From Capitulum mitella (Eukaryota > Arthropoda > Thecostraca > Pollicipedomorpha > Pollicipedidae): a DNA stretch of 64,000 nt. The DNA is taken from contig CP099841.1 in the NCBI GenBank assembly GCA_030062745.1, positions 21,331,398-21,395,397 on the forward strand, given 5' to 3'. This document shows positions 27,001 through 38,232 of this stretch, in pieces; within the stretch, counting starts at the first letter, position 1, and every line of letters begins with the position of its first letter. Below the pieces are notes generated by a model. It was not told where the DNA came from, did not search any database, and saw only the letters and a program-made list of their open reading frames with translations. The translations under genes and the position numbers were made by a program.

Positions 27001-28073
27001 GAGAAATATTCATAGACTGAATGAAAGTGGCTAGCGAAGGATTAATAGACGTAGAAAGACGTAGAATTATCGCAAAAATGTTGCGAAGGGTCGTTGGCAA
27101 GCGACGAGGCTATAGAACGTGCATTGTTTCAGGATGCTTTGCATCAGCTGTTGGCAGACCTGTCATCCCTCCTGTGGGCTTAGCAAGCTGTATACTTTTA
27201 TTTTTTCGATGTCGGCCACCATTCCACGCATTTTCAGATGGCGCACGCCAGATCGCTCATCCACTGATGTGAAGATATCGACTTTGACCACCTCACATAT
27301 TGATCTCTGAAATGGTGACTCTTTCCAGGACTTTACGTCACGATGACGTGCCTCATGTTTTGGGACGTCACGTTCCTCGCCCTTACCTGCATTGGTAAGT
27401 ATTTTCGAAATCGACGAAGCAGTCGATGTTGCGGGATTCGCCCCAGCAGACACATAATGTTTCACTGTCTCCCACCTCGGATGTCGCTGTTTCAGTCGAG
27501 TGTCTGGGGTGTCCCCTAACCATCTTCTCTCGGCAATCCTTGACATCAGCGTCCGCCACTAGCAGTGGTGCGAAGCAATTTCAACAAGGGAATAAACAAT
27601 TAAAAAAAATGTATAAAACCAATATTCCTCACGCTATAAACCCGTGCCTGGAGGAAGAAATGCAGCATGTCTTCGTCACTTCCTAACTAGAAAGTTTCGG
27701 TTCATTAATCAATGATTGGAACGTGCCAGGACTTCCAACTCTTGACTTGAGCAAGATTTGTTGCATAAATTTTGCTTATGGTCCTTCACGAACTATTTTC
27801 AATCTGTATGTTTTTTCCCAGAGATGTCCACTGGTACATGATCTCGGATTTCAGGAACGTTTGCGCTTCTTTCTTGGAACATCACAACGACGGTTGTCGA
27901 TGTGCATTCTTTTGCAGGTGCCATGGTCCCCCCAACCCAATGATGTGAACCTTGACCACTCCAATCCGATTCTGCCACCGTCCTCATTTTCTGCCAGTTT
28001 CAGCAAGGGACATGGACAATAATTACGAAAATAATGACTACAAAAGATAACAGGTATACAGAACCATATATGC

Positions 28074-28082
28074 ATATGCATA

Positions 28083-28122
<40 letters not shown>
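28074..28122. repeat. Dinucleotide (TA)n microsatellite
   Basis: CATATG units run into an uninterrupted TA tract. Confidence 0.9.
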
Positions 28123-31100
28123 TGTGCATAGTCTATTATTTCACAGATGATAACAAATAATTGCCTTCGGTTAAAATGAAGCGGGCTAAATCCGATCGAG
28201 AAACTCACATTTGGGCAGAGATTGAGTTGTCGGGCCCTCGGCTCGGCTCTCATTGAAATAAAATGACACTCCTAATCACAACACGTTTTTACTGTTGCGG
28301 CCTTACGTGTTTCTCGTCTGGGAATCGGGGAAAAGTCCGTGCCACGCCGCAGTGACGGTGTCAGTGAATGTTCGAGGCTGAAGCGCTCCGCTCTGGCTTG
28401 TGGCGCCTCAGTGCCACGGCCATGGGTCCGCAGCCGTAGGTCTTCAATCTCACCGTTCGGCAACCGTTCAGCATTGAAGGCAGGGTTCTAGACGTCACTG
28501 AGGCAAGGCAGCTAATTTAAGGTGGCGGCACCTGATCGCATGCTGGCACATTCAAAGGCGAAAACATACAATCCTCGACTATGTTGGAAGGTGTTTTACT
28601 GGGCGCGTGGCCAAAGGTAAATTTTGCAAAAGTTAGAAATACCTCGCAGTGTACCAACAAATCACCGACCGACCGACTGCTGTGACCCTTATCCACACGG
28701 GGTCAAAACAATCCTCCGGAGATATCTCCTGAATAACCTCCGAGTGCCAAAACGTGTCGCATTTCAGTTTTTGTAACCATCAAGCAGTTCATAAGTACGT
28801 CTTTAGTGCAAATCTCAGGTGGAGTTCACCTAAGGCGATAGCACATATATAAGCTAAATGAATAAGACGCAAATGTTTTACAAGTAAAAAAAAAAAACAA
28901 ATGAAACAAAGTACAGAATTAACATCCAGTCTGTAACCTTTCCCAACATTTCGCCAAACTGGTCTGCCAAAATGTCCGCATCTGTGTTTTTTGGTAGTAA
29001 ATGTGCAATGATATTTTTCGGAAAAGTGGATACGTTCGGCCTCGGGAAACCAAGTATGAGAACTTCAATTTTCACGTGAGTGAAAATAGTACCGTTCATG
29101 GCCAGTAGCCATAAAAGCTAAACAGTTCCTTGATTTGAAAATTACATGCCATTCGTTGTCGGAAAAAAGAGAGATGATATTGATACGTTAAAAAAGCATC
29201 CGATAAAAAAGCAAAATATGATCACTAGTTATCGAAGCTTGTGAACACAGATAACAAGACTGGTCATTATATATCTAGGGTCAATCGGAATGTTTTTTTC
29301 ATGCACTACATTTATTGAAGGAAACCATATTGAAAAACAGGACACTAGATCGTCATATCCAGCGTATCTCAGGCGTTGCAAGACGCACTATGTGAAGTAC
29401 AAGTTCAGCAGATGCATTTCACGCGGAACAAATGGGTAACGTGCTCTCGTTTTACCGTGTTCCCGTATCCATGCACTTGCGTGCATGTTGGTCGTCTGCT
29501 TTTGACGCATCGCTGGCTCGTGATGACAACTTGAAGTTCGAACCTCCCATTGGCTGACAGCCGCATCAAGATGTTACGCGCCCTGTCACTGGTCGGCTGC
29601 CGATCGGCCTCGGCGCTCCGACCGGTGAGCAGTAGCCGCTAACAAATACCGGCGCCGAATATGCATGGCTGGAATCGCCATTCATAAACATTTCCCATTG
29701 CCACCAGAGGCAAAGCGACGGACAATGTAAAAACTATTTCGAGTACCTTGAAATCCGTACCTTTTTTGGTAGCTTTCTGCAGTCATTGCTGTTGTTTTTT
29801 TAGCAACAAAAACATTTACGTCTATTTTATTATCATATTGACCATTTGATTATCACCTGGGGAGAACCTACGATAAATTCGTTGTTGATCAAGCAAAAAT
29901 TACTTTACGCCAGCGCATGGTTGTCTGGTTTACAAGAGAACAGCGGAGAAAAGGCCAAAAAAGCAATATTCGCCGGAGACTTCCAATTTTGTAGGTGCTT
30001 TCGTAGACCGCTGATCCTGGATTGCTATCTGAAAACGGGAGAACACAACACAACTCACAGCGTAAAATGTATAACGAATGTAGGAAATTGTATCAGATTT
30101 CTAACTACCTGCATGATGATTAAACTAGTGACGACTTCGCTCGTGCCAGTCTTTCTCACGAGTCAGTCAAAGAGGACATCTTCTAAGTCCAGCTTCTATT
30201 CACTTTAGTCATTCACCAAACACCTATACCGACACACACACACACCATGGAGACCCTTCCACTATGTCTTCAAAATCACAAGAGCCTTCACGAGGACCAG
30301 CGGTACGCTATTTAGACTCCCTATGAATGGAAATAATCCGGGCCAGCAAGAGGTACAAAAATGACATAACGTCAACCAATGAGAAACGGTAACGTAATCA
30401 ACCCCGGGACGTAAACTGGTGGCGTGAGGAATTCTAGACCAATCAGAGTTGGTGATATCGCATAGCGATTCCAAGAAACAACGGATGCTAATCTGCATTG
30501 TTTGTCGCTTACACTGACTTTTTCACGGGAAGTATCGAGTCACGTTGCCAATAAAGAACGTTATTTAACATAACATCCCCACTGTTGAAAGTGAGACGAC
30601 CTTGGGCTTCACAGACATCTTTGGGACGTTGAACTCGGCCTTGGACGACTGAACAATGGGGCCGTTCTACAGATGGGGATATTTAAGGAATTCTTTGGGA
30701 TTTTACTTCAAACTACTTTAGGACTCGAACAACTTTTGGATTAGGAAAAACAATTTTGTTACAGAGAGTATGGATGTAATTTGTGTGGATATCATAGTCG
30801 CCGCAACAGAGGTCCAGTGGAAGACGACGACAAAAGGCGACACGAAGACGAAGAGCAAAAAAGACGACAGTGACAACGCACCTTGCCCAAGGGCTCAGCC
30901 AACCATGGCAAGCCGCAACAGGGTCCTTTGGCTCCAGGGGCATTCAGTGGTGTGATGCTACGTATTACATGTCGTGGTACTTGGAAAAAAAACTCACAAG
31001 ACCAAAGTGTGCGGGAAGACCCAGTTTAGATTTAATATACAGTAAAGTGATTTTCATCTCGTTATGCCCATATATTTGTTTGACATATTCCATACTGCAA

Positions 31101-31395
31101 TTTGGTCGGTGCTTCTTACACCCAACCTGCACAATTGGCTTCTTACTGATAATGTTATTCTTGCATTTTATTTATCTTTCATTGTGTGCTGTTCGTGATA
31201 GTGCACTGCATTTCATGACAGAGTCTCGCATTTCGTGGTAGTATCCTTTATTTGGTGATAGTGCTCTGCTTGTGTGCGTTTTGTGGGCGATCTCAGAATC
31301 AGATGTCAATACTTTAAACTTGATTGTCGTGTTGAAGACTTCTCATATTAAATTGCAACTCAAGATAAAAATATAGTGAAATAAGAACTAAATAA

Positions 31396-31445
31396 AATTG
31401 ATTAAATCCGTTTTTCGAGAAACGGAAGGACGGGTTTAATCAATT
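31396..31445. repeat. Imperfect 15-bp inverted repeat with nested hairpin
   Basis: AATTGATTAAATCCG at the left and CGGGTTTAATCAATT at the right pair with one mismatch; between them CCGTTT-ttcgag-AAACGG forms an inner stem. Confidence 0.75.
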
Positions 31446-31727
31446 CATGGTGCTCATTACCCAACAGAGAAAGCAGTCCAGGGGATCTACTGATCTCGCA
31501 CATAGGCTGTCAGAAGGAGTCGGTGTCTGGCGTATCTGGGACAGTGAATGAGGAAGAGTTAAAATTAAAAAGCGTATATGGCATATGTGACATGGGAGTG
31601 ACTAATGCGAAGGCGGGATAGGGGAACTTCCTTTTGCCAGGTGTTCTGGTGAGAAGTTTCCCAAGGACCTAATTTCCGCCATAAAGACGGAATGAAATTT
31701 TGGGAGTCGAATGGAGAGGCGAGCCCT

Positions 31728-31745
31728 GCCTGCTATAAAAAGGAG
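31728..31745 (+). promoter_or_regulatory. TATA-box-like sequence TATAAAAAGG
   Basis: The sequence CTGCTATAAAAAGGAGCTCC is a near-consensus TATA box in its usual GC-rich context, but no plus-strand gene was found downstream. It may be the promoter of an LTR-type element or a chance match. Confidence 0.25.
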
Positions 31746-31853
31746 CTCCCGTGACCTGAGTGTATATATTTCATATAGACAGTAGCATTCTGTCTATATA
31801 AAAGTGTAATTCGGCAAATTTTGGTCTTCAGTCAATGAAAGTCTGTATCGTTT

Positions 31854-33000
31854 CTACTTGGATAATTGAATTTTCTTCTCGGTAAAAAGGCGCCTAATGT
31901 CAAATTTTGGAAATGTCCAGTGATTGCAAGGGTTCAGAGTCAAGTGATGTTGAAGTTTGGGAAGATCCAGGATGTTAACGATATTTTCTATCTGCCGCGC
32001 AACGGTGTTCGGTCGTGGCCAAGTATGAACTATGGTGTGTTTTGATGTGTGGCTGTTGGTTGTTTGCACTCGGATGAAGTATTTGATGAGGTAAAGTTTG
32101 CGCCTCTATGCGAGAGAAGGTATGCCGACACGGCCAGGGGGTTCTTGCAAGGGAATGTGGGGAAAGCGTCAGTAATGATTCGAAGTACTCGATTCTGCAC
32201 GCCCTTCATGGCCGAAGCCAGAGATGGAAACATATTGTTAAAAAGAAACGCATTTTGTTCTCGGACTGATCGAATCAGAACTATGTAGGAGGCGTGGGAG
32301 GATGCGTCTGTGGGCGTCCGAGACCTGACCAGAAACACAACTTAGAATATTCAGTCGACGAAGACGTTTCCGTATGTCGGCAAGCGTGGGCATTTAGGGA
32401 ACGTTAACGATCTAAAGATGAAGCCGAAGATATCTGAATCGTTTAAAAATGGGGATGTTTTCGGCCTTCGAGCTGTAAAGGGGCTACGAGAGGTACGTGA
32501 CGAGGTAGGTGCGATAGTACTGTAGCAGATTTAGGAACTGAAATGTGTAAACCCCACCGGCTGCACCTTTCATGAATAGTGTCGAGTGCAAACTACACAA
32601 AAATGTTTGCGCGGTCGACACTAGGGTGTGTAATCCACGCCGCTACGCTATCAGCTTAAAGTTAGTATTTTAGTCCAGGATGAATTTTTGGGAACTTGTC
32701 CGCAGCGTTGTTAATAATTACTAAGAATAAAGTGGGTGAAAGAGCACAATCTTGCAGCATGCCTTGCTCCTGGAGAGAAGAGGCCGAATGGACATTGCCG
32801 CAGCGCGCTGTAAATGTTCTGAGTTACATCTAAATGCTCCGAATTGCATAAAGCTAGAGATAAATTCATTCGCTCTGCAATGAATTCGTGCGCGGCGCAA
32901 TTTTATTAAAACGGCAGTTCGGTGTACTTTGTCAAAGGCTGCCTTAAGGTCAAGGAATAGTGCTGCCGTCAGCTCTCGGCCGCTCGGATGGTGCCGGCGG
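31854..33000 (-). mobile_element. Decayed LINE (non-LTR retrotransposon), reverse-transcriptase part
   Basis: Minus-strand frames carry reverse-transcriptase pieces in order: FLDLKAAFDKVHRTAVLIKL (about 32,870-32,960), then QDCALSPTLFLVIINNAADK in another frame (about 32,670-32,760), then a C-terminal motif KGVQNRVLRIITDAFPTFP (about 32,150-32,210). Frame changes between pieces and stop codons show that it is inactive. LINE clade not assigned. Confidence 0.75.
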
Positions 33001-33235
33001 CGTGCCGTGCTGCGGCAGCGGCGGCACCAGAGACAGAGGCAGTGGTCGGTCGGCTGGTGGAGGCAGGCGTGCCGTGCTGCGGCAGCGGCGGCACCAGAGA
33101 CAGAGGCAGTGGTCGGTCGGCTGGTGCAGGCAGGCGTGCCGTGCTGCGGCAGCGGCGGCACCAGAGACAGAGGCAGTGGTCGGTCGGTTGGTGCCGGCGG
33201 CGCGCCGGACTGCGGCAGCAGAGTCGTGCCGAGTG
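32985..33235. repeat. Minisatellite, 67-bp unit, about 3.5 copies
   Basis: GCCGTGCTGCGGCAGCGGCG recurs at 33004, 33071, 33138 and, changed, 33205: a spacing of exactly 67 bases with high identity. It abuts the LINE fragment. Because 67 is not a multiple of three, successive copies are read in different frames, and several frames stay open because of composition. Confidence 0.9.
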
Positions 33236-34789
33236 CTAGAGCCAGGCAGCGGCAGCATAGTCGTGCAGGGCCAAAGAGAAGCGGGGTGGGGGAGGGGAGC
33301 TGCCCAAACTTTCTAAAAAATTTACATTGACTATGGGCGTTGACTGGAAAGAATTGGCCCAAAATGCTCCTTTTGCCCTCCCTCCGCCCGAACTGTGGAG
33401 GAGCTCCCGCGCCCCTGTGCCGCGCTACCGCAGCAGTGGTCCCTGAAGACGGTGGCGGCGGCGTGTCGGACGGCGACGAAGGCGTACCGTGCGGCGGTAG
33501 CGGCGCGTCGGGCAGGGGCAGCGGTGGCGTGCCGGGGAGGACAGAGGCGTGTCGGGCTGCTGGAGAGTCGCGGTTTCTGTTCCCGGGAACACGGCCAAGA
33601 AATGGTCGGTCTTCCCGCACAGAAGACGCGTGCCATGGCGAGCCGGACAGTCCTCTACACGGCAGTGCAGCTGTTGGTTGCCGCAGTCTCCGCGCAATGA
33701 CAGTCGGCGGAGGACGGTCGTGATTTCACGCCGCTCCACTGAACTCAGCCCGGGTTTCGGGAGACTCGAACGGTGTCCTCGCATGGCAGCATCCCCAGCT
33801 GGATCAGAGACTTGAGACTGGCGATTCCTGACAGGAGAACGTAGTCCGTCCGGCGTTCACTCCATGTCGAGAACGCGCCGCCGTCATCGTGAGCAAAGCG
33901 GAGTGCGGCGGAGATCCCACCGGCTGCGCCATGCCGTTTGCTGACCTGGAAAGGCCGGTTCGATGCAATCTATATTTGCCCTAAGCAAGTCAAGGCGCGG
34001 ACTAATAAGCACCACGTCCGTACCCGACATGCGTCCGACAGCGATTTATTTGCTTGTTAGTTTTCTGGCTTCTTTTCGACGCATCAGTCAGGATTGACCA
34101 ACAGCGTCGTTGTCGGAAGACGACTAGTCTTGAGTCAAGTCGTGTGTCTCGTCAGGCGTCAGTCGGTCGACTGCCGACCGCGATTTGTTTGTTTGTGGGT
34201 TAGGACACCTGGCCCTTGGGCTTAAGAGTCTAAGGCCCGTGTCACGTCATGAGTCTCGTCAGGCCCCATGCGTCTGCAAACGCCCTACTGCGAGTCCCGG
34301 CCATCAGCCGGCGTCCTCAAACGCCGACCAAACGGCCGGCGGCGATCACGTGACTGGCTGCCGGCCGGCGGGGCACAGCTCGCACACAAATCTGCCCTCT
34401 CTCCGCAGCTTTGAAAACGTTCCGCTGTCACTGGCTCTCTCAGACAGCAGTTTCCTCTCGATCGTTTGGGTTCTGGCACCATTAGAAGAACTACAAAACA
34501 GGCGTTGTTCAGACAAGAGATGATGATTGCTTCTCCGGTTTAAGCACTGCGGTGTAAAAACTGGTATGTTCTGCCGGCCACGAGGAATGCACCGCGGCTT
34601 TACCATTACGTGTCGTTTCGTCATGACACTGTGAGGTAGAACATAATGATACATCGTCCCGTTTTGAATTTCATTATCAGCAGAAATGAGTGTTAGCCAT
34701 TGTCTATAAACAAGCTTTCTAGTTTCAATGACAAAGCGTGACAGCATATATATGCTCTGACTCAGTTCGTCACTTCTGAGACCTTTTCA
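33236..34789. other. Gap between the two LINE remnants
   Basis: A GC-rich degenerate block at 33,360-33,640 (GGCGGCGTG-type runs) is followed by mixed-composition DNA. No conserved coding segment was seen; the GC-rich frames are composition effects. Confidence 0.4.
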
Positions 34790-36985
34790 TCAGGATCATT
34801 GCTAGACGTCTTAATCTCTAACTTAGCAGGTGTTGTCAAACGATCCGGGGTCTTTCACTGTGATTTTAGTCCTCATAGGGTTATACGTTTCGCTGTCGCT
34901 ATTCCTAGACCTCATAATAAGACGGCCGTTGTTCAAATTAGACCTCTGCGTGACACCTCAGTGTCCACCCCGCATGCCGATTTGCAGTTCACCGACTGGA
35001 GTGCCGTGTTTGGTTCGGAAGCGGTATTTGGCCAGTGGGAACGATTCCTTGAACTACTCGTCCCGATTGTTGACTTTCGCGCGCCACTGCAAAATCTCAA
35101 AATCCGTAACCCAACTGCACCCCGTCTCCCGCGCCACCACGGACCTGATGCTCCGCCGCCGCACGGCGCTGCGGACAAACGGACATGGTTCCGACGCCAT
35201 GTTCCAACGCCACGTTCCGACGCCACGACTAAATGCCAATAGGACTGTTCAATGTGCTATCCGTAGCGACTGCACGGCAGATATAGCCAACCGTATCCGT
35301 GATGAAGGTCCGCACTCAGTTTGGCGAAACCTCCGGCATTTCGTCCGTGGTACACAGCCGTCACAGAGGACCGTGCCATTGGTGTCTGCGGACGATATGG
35401 ACGAATACTTCGTGGGAGACGGCCCCAGGGTTGCCCGCGAGGCACGGCTATAGGGAGACGAGCCACCGATCCCATGCAGGCTGCCACGGGTGGGAGCGTG
35501 CGCTTTCTCTACCCGGTCGATTTGTAGACGCTGTCGAACATTATTCTTAGTATGCGTGGCACCTCCGTATGTAGCCTGAATGGGATCTGCGTTCGCACGA
35601 TCAAGGCTTGTCTGCCTGTTATTGGTCCTATCTTGCTCCACATCATTAATTCATACTTTCTCTACTGTGACATCTCTGGCAAGTGGAAATATTCACTAGT
35701 CAATCCTATCCACAAAGACCCATATCTATTACCCCGTCATATCCAAAATAGTAAAACACATTGTACAGCGCCAACTCCACCATTGCTTTACCCGTAACCA
35801 TCTCCTTTCCGACACCCAGCATGGTGTCCGCTCCCGTCATTCCACGGACACGGTTCTGGTAACCACCTCCGACCGCGCGTTCTTGGCCAATGATCAAAAC
35901 CAAATCTCGTTTCTCTGCCTGCTCGATTTAAGTAAATGTTTTGACGTCACAGATCATTCAAAACTTCTCATCAAACTTCAGCTGCATGGTGTGGACACTG
36001 CACTGTCTGAGACGTACCTGCAAAATCACACGCAGAGCGTCAGCTTCACAGACACTTCTGGCCGCAGGCAGATCTCTACCGCGCTTTCTAACAGCATGGG
36101 CGTCTTCCATGGTCCACTTTTGTATACCATCTTTTCAAACGACCTGAGCCTGTTCGTGCCGGGTGCCGACGTTATTCAATGCTTGGATGACACCCAGGTC
36201 ACGGTCTGCGGCAAGAGGACCGCCCCAGCAGATCTGACCAGGCACATGGAACAGGCACTCTTCTCGCGACATTTGGTTCCGCGCAAATTCTCTGAAAGTC
36301 AACCATGATAAAACACAGCTGACTGCTTTCCGCAGCAGACAAAATTCACGGAACATAGCATCATTCGTCGTGAAATTTGGCGAGCGCGCTATACAGCCCG
36401 TCTCCGAAAAGTCTATGGGTGACCTTTGATCGCCACCTTTTAAGGAGCGCCCATGTTCAAGAAATTATGCGCAAATGCTGCTGGACCCTCTTTGGCCTGT
36501 CGTATGTCGTCATCTTCCGGCCGAAATCCCCCGACCATCATAACCGCCTCGGTGCTGTTCTGCGTCCGCTGCTGCATCCCAGCGTATGGCAACGGCACCC
36601 GCAAGAATCTTGCCGAAATTAAAAAATTCAAAAGGTTTTGAACTTTGCCGCTAGAGTCATATCTAGGAAGACGAACTTTAGCCAGTCACCGGATGTCCGG
36701 GCAGCGCTAGGATGGCTGGAAGCGGAAGATCTTTTCAAATATCACACGCTCGCTCTATTCCACAAAATCCGTTTGCATAAGGTTCTGATGCTCATTTACT
36801 TCATTTTCCAAACGAACCACGAGAGACGAGTTAGTAGTTCCGCCAGGATGACGATCTGCGCCTGCCATCAGTCAGAACAGGGGTCGGGAGGCGCCGGTTC
36901 TGTTATCGTGGACCGGCACTGCATGATACGCTGTCAGTCGACCTGCGCGAAATGCAGGTGCCTCGTTTTCATCGCGCTCTGAAAG
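34790..36985 (+). mobile_element. Decayed LINE with endonuclease-tail and reverse-transcriptase domains
   Basis: In order on the plus strand: an endonuclease C-terminal piece (LLDVLISN, about 34,800), linker pieces in shifting frames (IANRIRDEGPHSVWRNLRHF near 35,290), the RT N-terminus (GPILLHIINSYF, GKWKYSLVNPIHK, about 35,620-35,720), RT motif A (FLCLLDLSKCFDVTDHSKLL, about 35,910), motif B (SMGVFHGPLLYTIFSNDLS), motif C reading CLDDTQV where YADDT or FADDT is expected (about 36,180), and a C-terminal region (NFAARVISRK, AALGWLEAEDLFKYHTLALF, to about 36,980). At least five frame changes, stop codons and the altered motif C show an inactive copy. The order and the Y/F-A-D-D slot fit a Jockey/CR1-like clade, not resolved further. 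Confidence 0.88.
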
Positions 36986-38125
36986 GTTTTTTACTTGACA
37001 AATGACTGAAGTGATAAAAACGACTGGATTGTCCACGTCGTCTCGTGAATGAGCGTCTTTTACCCTGTGTTTTGATCTTGTGACGTGGACAAGGAATAGG
37101 CACAGTTGTGTGGATTTGGCCAAGTAAATGGTATGGTATGATATGGCATGGCACGCTGGCCAGCGGGCGCCGCTGTGCGGCTGGACCGAACAAGCCCACA
37201 TCACGGACATTTGCCGGCATAACTGCACAATTTTTAACGCGTCGGGAGCTATGATACTTTACGACGTGCATTGATATTATGCTTATATTGTGTGATATAT
37301 GCACACGTTATACAATTGGAGAAGGGATACTAAAAGTTTGTTACGTCTAAAACTCATTGTTTTTTTCTTTTGCGTAGCTTGCGGAAAACAGATGGGGTCC
37401 TAGAGACCTTCCCACCAATGCGAAGGTTAATACAACCAATGGCTCATGTCTCATGAATGAGCCTGGCAGTGACTGCTGCGAAGAAGAGCTCAAAGCGTGC
37501 AGTCACTTTAGCGATCGACTTCTCGAAGCCCATCGCTGGCGGCGTGACATGTCTCATTAAGCCGCCGACGCACCGCGCCGCTTCAAAACTGCCATCTGCA
37601 CAGGGCCCACGTGCATTCCCTGAACTGGCACATGAGCAAGCGGTTCATATTGCAAGGTTCTGGACCCAATCGTCTACCTCTCATGGTTGAAGCAATCTAA
37701 CGAGTTGATATTTTGTCTGCGCAGTAATGATAAGCGTGATGTGAAGATGCATAACGTTCATTTTACCACTCTTTTCTGGATGGGTATGTTGTGAACGTTT
37801 CAGATATTAGTAAAGGGTTTCTATTAACGGTGATGACGCAGTTGCAGCCCAGAGTTGATGCTCTACATTACGTTGTGTTTGCCGTGCAAGAGAAATATTT
37901 CTTGTTTTTCGGAATGTTCTATTTTATTCCTTGTTGCTTCATGGAACGTACATTTGTGATGACAAATGTGCTGTGTCAGGAATCGACCCTGGATGTAAGC
38001 ATTAAGTCTGAGACATACAGAAACAAATAAATCATATGCAAAAATACATATAAGGACCAAATTTTATGTATGGAAAACACAAACAGCGTGGTGAACGCGA
38101 CTAACATTGCTGTTTACATTGGCAG
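36986..38125. other. No supported feature between the LINE and the first visible DIP exon
   Basis: Mixed AT-rich DNA. I looked for a signal-peptide exon ending in phase 1 before the DIP exon at 38,126 and saw none that I would defend. Confidence 0.4.
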
Positions 38126-38232
38126 CCGCAGGGATGCAGCCAATCTTCCTCCGATCCCTGCCTAACATCACCGTCCCTGTCGGGCGAGAGGCCATCTTCA
38201 CCTGCACAATCGCCCATCTGGGCGGCCACAAG
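38126..38232 (+). CDS. DIP exon, first half of Ig1
   Basis: After acceptor ttggcag (or ccgcag six bases later, same phase) it reads GMQPIFLRSLPNITVPVGRE then AIFTCTIAHLGGHK, ending in phase 0 at donor gtaact. The Cys of TC is the first Ig1 cysteine. It starts in phase 1, so an upstream coding exon must exist. Confidence 0.88.

Larger units (their letters stand above)
15913..31850. other. Intergenic region without a supported gene
   Basis: Sixteen kilobases upstream of the band 4.1-like start codon. It holds the 36-bp minisatellite (17.38-17.65 kb), GC-rich islands at 17.64-17.93, 18.95-19.21, 19.56-19.86 and 21.90-22.18 kb, dispersed repeats, a perfect hairpin at 18.36 kb and a (TA)n tract at 28.09 kb. 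The rest looks like AT-rich unique sequence. Distant regulatory elements or non-coding exons cannot be excluded. Confidence 0.5.

Noticed and set aside
27163-27546. A 127-codon minus-strand frame in mixed-composition DNA.
   Set aside because: No family recognised, no neighbouring exons with splice sites; kept out for lack of support.
32721-33620. A 299-codon open frame on the minus strand.
   Set aside because: Mostly the 67-bp minisatellite and low-complexity Pro/Arg sequence fused to a LINE fragment.
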